From Planctomycetales bacterium (GTDB taxonomy: Bacteria > Planctomycetota > Planctomycetia > Pirellulales > UBA7805), in NCBI GenBank assembly GCA_011772275.1, contig WVZU01000237.1, positions 1-6,243 of the forward strand: a stretch of DNA of 6,243 bases, written 5' to 3'. Under the pieces are notes generated by a model. It did no database searches. It saw nothing but the letters and a program-made list of their open reading frames with translations, and was not told where the DNA came from. This document shows positions 4,031 to 6,243 of this stretch, one piece after another (within the stretch, counting starts at the first letter, position 1; the number at the start of each line of letters is the position of its first letter). The position numbers and the translations under genes were made by a program.

Positions 4031-6243
4031 ATGGCCAGTACCATCGAAACAGCAACCCGGCAGCCGATTGACCAGATCCTCACTCAGCGGATCCTGGTCC
4101 TGGACGGCGCCATGGGCACCATGATCCAGGCTCTCGAGTTATCCGAAGCGGATATGCGCGGCGAGCGGTTTGCCGGCCATCACAAGGACCTGCAGAACTT
4201 TGTCGATATCCTGAACCTCACCCGTCCCGACGATGTGACCGAGGTCCACCGCCGTTATTTGGCCGCCGGAGCGGACATTATCGAAACCAACACGTTTGGC
4301 TCCAGCCGGGTCGGCATGATCGAATTCGAACTGCCCCCCGACCTGGTCCGCGAATTGAACCTGGCCGGGGCCGCCTGCGCCCGCAAGGCAGCCGACGAGT
4401 TTACCGACCGTACGCCCGACCAGCCTCGCTTTGTCGCCGGGTCGATCGGCCCCACCGGCCGCACCGCCTCGGTCAGTACCGAGGTGGAGGACGCCAGTGC
4501 CCGAGGCGTCACGTATGACCAGCTGGTCGACTCGTACTACGAACAGGTGGTGGCCCTGGTCGACGGCGGGGTCGATCTGCTGCTGCCAGAGACCGTCATC
4601 GATACGCTGAACCTCAAGGCCTGCCTGTTCGCAATTTCCAAGTTCTTTGACGAAACCGGCCGGCGAGTGCCGGTGATGGTTTCGGCGACGGTGTTGGAGA
4701 GCGGGGTGACGTTTGTCTCCAGCCAGTCGGTCGAAGCGTTGTGGAACGCCATCTCGCACTTCCCGCTGCTTAGCGTCGGACTGAATTGCGCCCTGGGACC
4801 AGAAAAATTGCGGCCGCATTTGCAGCAGCTGGCCAGCATCGCCAATACCTTCATCAGCTGCCACCCCAACGCCGGCCTGCCCAACGAGATGGGCCAGTAC
4901 GACCTGGGCCCGGCAGCCATGGCCGAAATCATCGGTGAATTCGCCGATAACGGTTGGGTAAACATCGTTGGAGGCTGCTGCGGGACCACGCCCGCTCATA
5001 TCACCGCCATCGCCGATGCCGTCCGAAACAAACCGCCACACGTCCGCAGCGCGCCGCCCCGCCTTACGCGGCTGGCCGGCACCCAGCCGCTGACCCTCCG
5101 CCCCGAATCCAACTTCACGATGATCGGCGAACGGACCAATGTCACCGGCTCCCGCCGCTTTGCCCGCCTGATTCGCGAAGAACAGTACGAAGAAGCCCTG
5201 GACATCGCCCGCAGCCAGGTTGCCGGGGGAGCGGCGGTGATCGATGTGAATATGGACGATGCCCTTTTGGACGGCCCCGCCGCCATGACCCGGTTCCTGA
5301 ACCTGGTCTCCGGTGACCGTGATATCGACAAAGTCCCAATCATGATCGATAGCTCCAGCTGGCCGGTCATCGAGGCCGGGCTGAAATGCGTCCAAGGCAA
5401 GCCGATTGTCAATTCGATCAGCCTCAAAGAGGGCGAAGAGGAATTCCTGCGGCAAGCGCGCTTGATCCGCCGCTATGGCGCGGCCGTGGTCGTGATGGCT
5501 TTTGACGAACAAGGCCAGGCCACCGAAGTGGAAGATAAGGTGCGGATCTGCAAGCGGGCCTTCGAACTGCTGACCCGCCAGGCCGGCTTTCCGCCCGAAG
5601 ATGTCATCTTCGACCCCAACATCCTCACGGTCGCCACCGGGATCGAAGAACATAACAACTATGCGGTCAACTTTATTAACGCCATCTCGCGAATTAAACA
5701 AGAATGCCCCGGTGCCAAAGTGTCCGGCGGGATCAGCAATATCTCCTTCTCCTTCCGTGGCAATGACGTCGTCCGCGAGGCCATGCACGCCGCGTTCCTC
5801 TTCCATGCCGTCCAGGCCGGCCTGGATATGGGCATCGTCAACGCCGGACAACTCGAGGTCTACCAGGAAATTCCCGCCTCACTTCGCGACCTCGTCGAAG
5901 ACGTGCTGCTCAACCGTCGGCCGGATGCGACCGAACGACTGATCGAATACGCCCAACAAATCAAGGACAAGACGGGCAAAGTGCGGCGGACCGAGGACCT
6001 GGCCTGGCGAGCAGAGACGGTGCACGAACGGCTGGGGCACGCCCTGGTCAAGGGTATCGATAAGTACATCGTCGACGACGTCGAAGAGGCGCGGCAACAG
6101 TGCGATCGCTGCCTGGACATTATCGAAGGCCCCCTCATGGATGGCATGAACGTCGTCGGAGACCTGTTCGGTGCGGGAAAGATGTTTCTGCCGCAAGTCG
6201 TCAAATCGGCCAGGGTCATGAAAAAGGCCGTGGCCTACCTGGA
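4031..6243 (+). CDS. metH: Cobalamin-dependent methionine synthase, N-terminal 737 residues (cut by window edge)
   Basis: MetH transfers a methyl group from 5-methyltetrahydrofolate through cobalamin to homocysteine, making methionine and tetrahydrofolate in the cytoplasm. The homocysteine-binding barrel spans about 15-335. It opens with [13 protein letters not shown] and has the three zinc-binding cysteines C253 (GLNCALGP), C316 and C317 (GGCCGTTP), matching E. coli C247, C310 and C311. The folate-binding barrel spans about 358-625, with [10 protein letters not shown] (365-374), DVNMDD (405-410), [18 protein letters not shown] (527-544) and [14 protein letters not shown] (565-578). The cap region begins near 650 and holds [21 protein letters not shown]713, L720 and V723 correspond to E. 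coli F708, L715 and V718, which contact the cobalamin face. The window ends in codon 738, before the DxHxxG cobalamin domain and the reactivation domain, so about 60 percent of a typical 1,230-residue protein is present. No frameshift or missing key residue is seen. It is divergent from the minus-strand operon. The ATG at 4031 has a Shine-Dalgarno and gives about 20 residues before the barrel, as in relatives. Confidence 0.98.
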   Translation, partial: MASTIETATRQPIDQILTQRILVLDGAMGTMIQALELSEADMRGERFAGHHKDLQNFVDILNLTRPDDVTEVHRRYLAAGADIIETNTFGSSRVGMIEFELPPDLVRELNLAGAACARKAADEFTDRTPDQPRFVAGSIGPTGRTASVSTEVEDASARGVTYDQLVDSYYEQVVALVDGGVDLLLPETVIDTLNLKACLFAISKFFDETGRRVPVMVSATVLESGVTFVSSQSVEALWNAISHFPLLSVGLNCALGPEKLRPHLQQLASIANTFISCHPNAGLPNEMGQYDLGPAAMAEIIGEFADNGWVNIVGGCCGTTPAHITAIADAVRNKPPHVRSAPPRLTRLAGTQPLTLRPESNFTMIGERTNVTGSRRFARLIREEQYEEALDIARSQVAGGAAVIDVNMDDALLDGPAAMTRFLNLVSGDRDIDKVPIMIDSSSWPVIEAGLKCVQGKPIVNSISLKEGEEEFLRQARLIRRYGAAVVVMAFDEQGQATEVEDKVRICKRAFELLTRQAGFPPEDVIFDPNILTVATGIEEHNNYAVNFINAISRIKQECPGAKVSGGISNISFSFRGNDVVREAMHAAFLFHAVQAGLDMGIVNAGQLEVYQEIPASLRDLVEDVLLNRRPDATERLIEYAQQIKDKTGKVRRTEDLAWRAETVHERLGHALVKGIDKYIVDDVEEARQQCDRCLDIIEGPLMDGMNVVGDLFGAGKMFLPQVVKSARVMKKAVAYL

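Noticed and set aside
4139..5851. 570-codon open frame on the minus strand opposite metH
   Set aside because: It is codon-aligned antisense to an unmistakable metH. Its product is full of Asp/Gly/His/Val in no family pattern, and long antisense frames are expected in GC-rich genes.
1..6243. CRISPR arrays, tRNA or rRNA genes, insertion sequences
   Set aside because: No regularly spaced repeats, no tRNA-like cloverleaf with a CCA end or rRNA-like stretch, and no transposase or terminal inverted repeats seen on reading both strands.

Overview
This is a GC-rich bacterial window with two divergent transcription units either side of a roughly 270-base intergenic region (3761-4030). The right third, on the plus strand, is the first 737 codons of cobalamin-dependent methionine synthase (metH), cut by the window edge just before its B12-binding domain. 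The left two thirds, all on the minus strand, read leftward from about 3760. They encode a 204-residue single-pass membrane protein, a 444-residue CpsD/Wzc-type P-loop protein, a 270-residue ExeA-type AAA ATPase, then, after a 258-base gap, a 143-residue soluble protein with a PsbP/DcrB-like look. A possible further minus-strand frame runs off the left edge.

The first three minus-strand genes form a tight unit: a 4-base ATGA overlap, then a 25-base gap with a good ribosome binding site. A CpsD-like protein followed by an ExeA-like ATPase is the arrangement known from exopolysaccharide and exosortase (PEP-CTERM) loci. There the gene in front is a polysaccharide chain-length determinant; here that slot holds a small proline-rich single-pass protein. 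The CpsD-like protein has a cysteine in place of the Walker A lysine and no tyrosine anywhere in its 444 residues. It therefore cannot be an ordinary bacterial tyrosine autokinase. This divergent cassette is the most unusual part of the window.

The organism is most likely a planctomycete (Planctomycetota, Pirellulales-like). This is an inference from the style of the CpsD-like/ExeA-like pair and the long low-complexity N-terminal regions, not from a database match. The metH product is close enough to the E. coli enzyme to align by eye and does not discriminate between phyla.

The metH upstream region holds two overlapping sigma70-like promoter candidates, each with a 17-base spacer. A near-perfect 16-base dyad fills the spacer of the proximal one, which looks like an operator. 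The predicted leader is only about 37 bases, and I see no cobalamin or SAM riboswitch.
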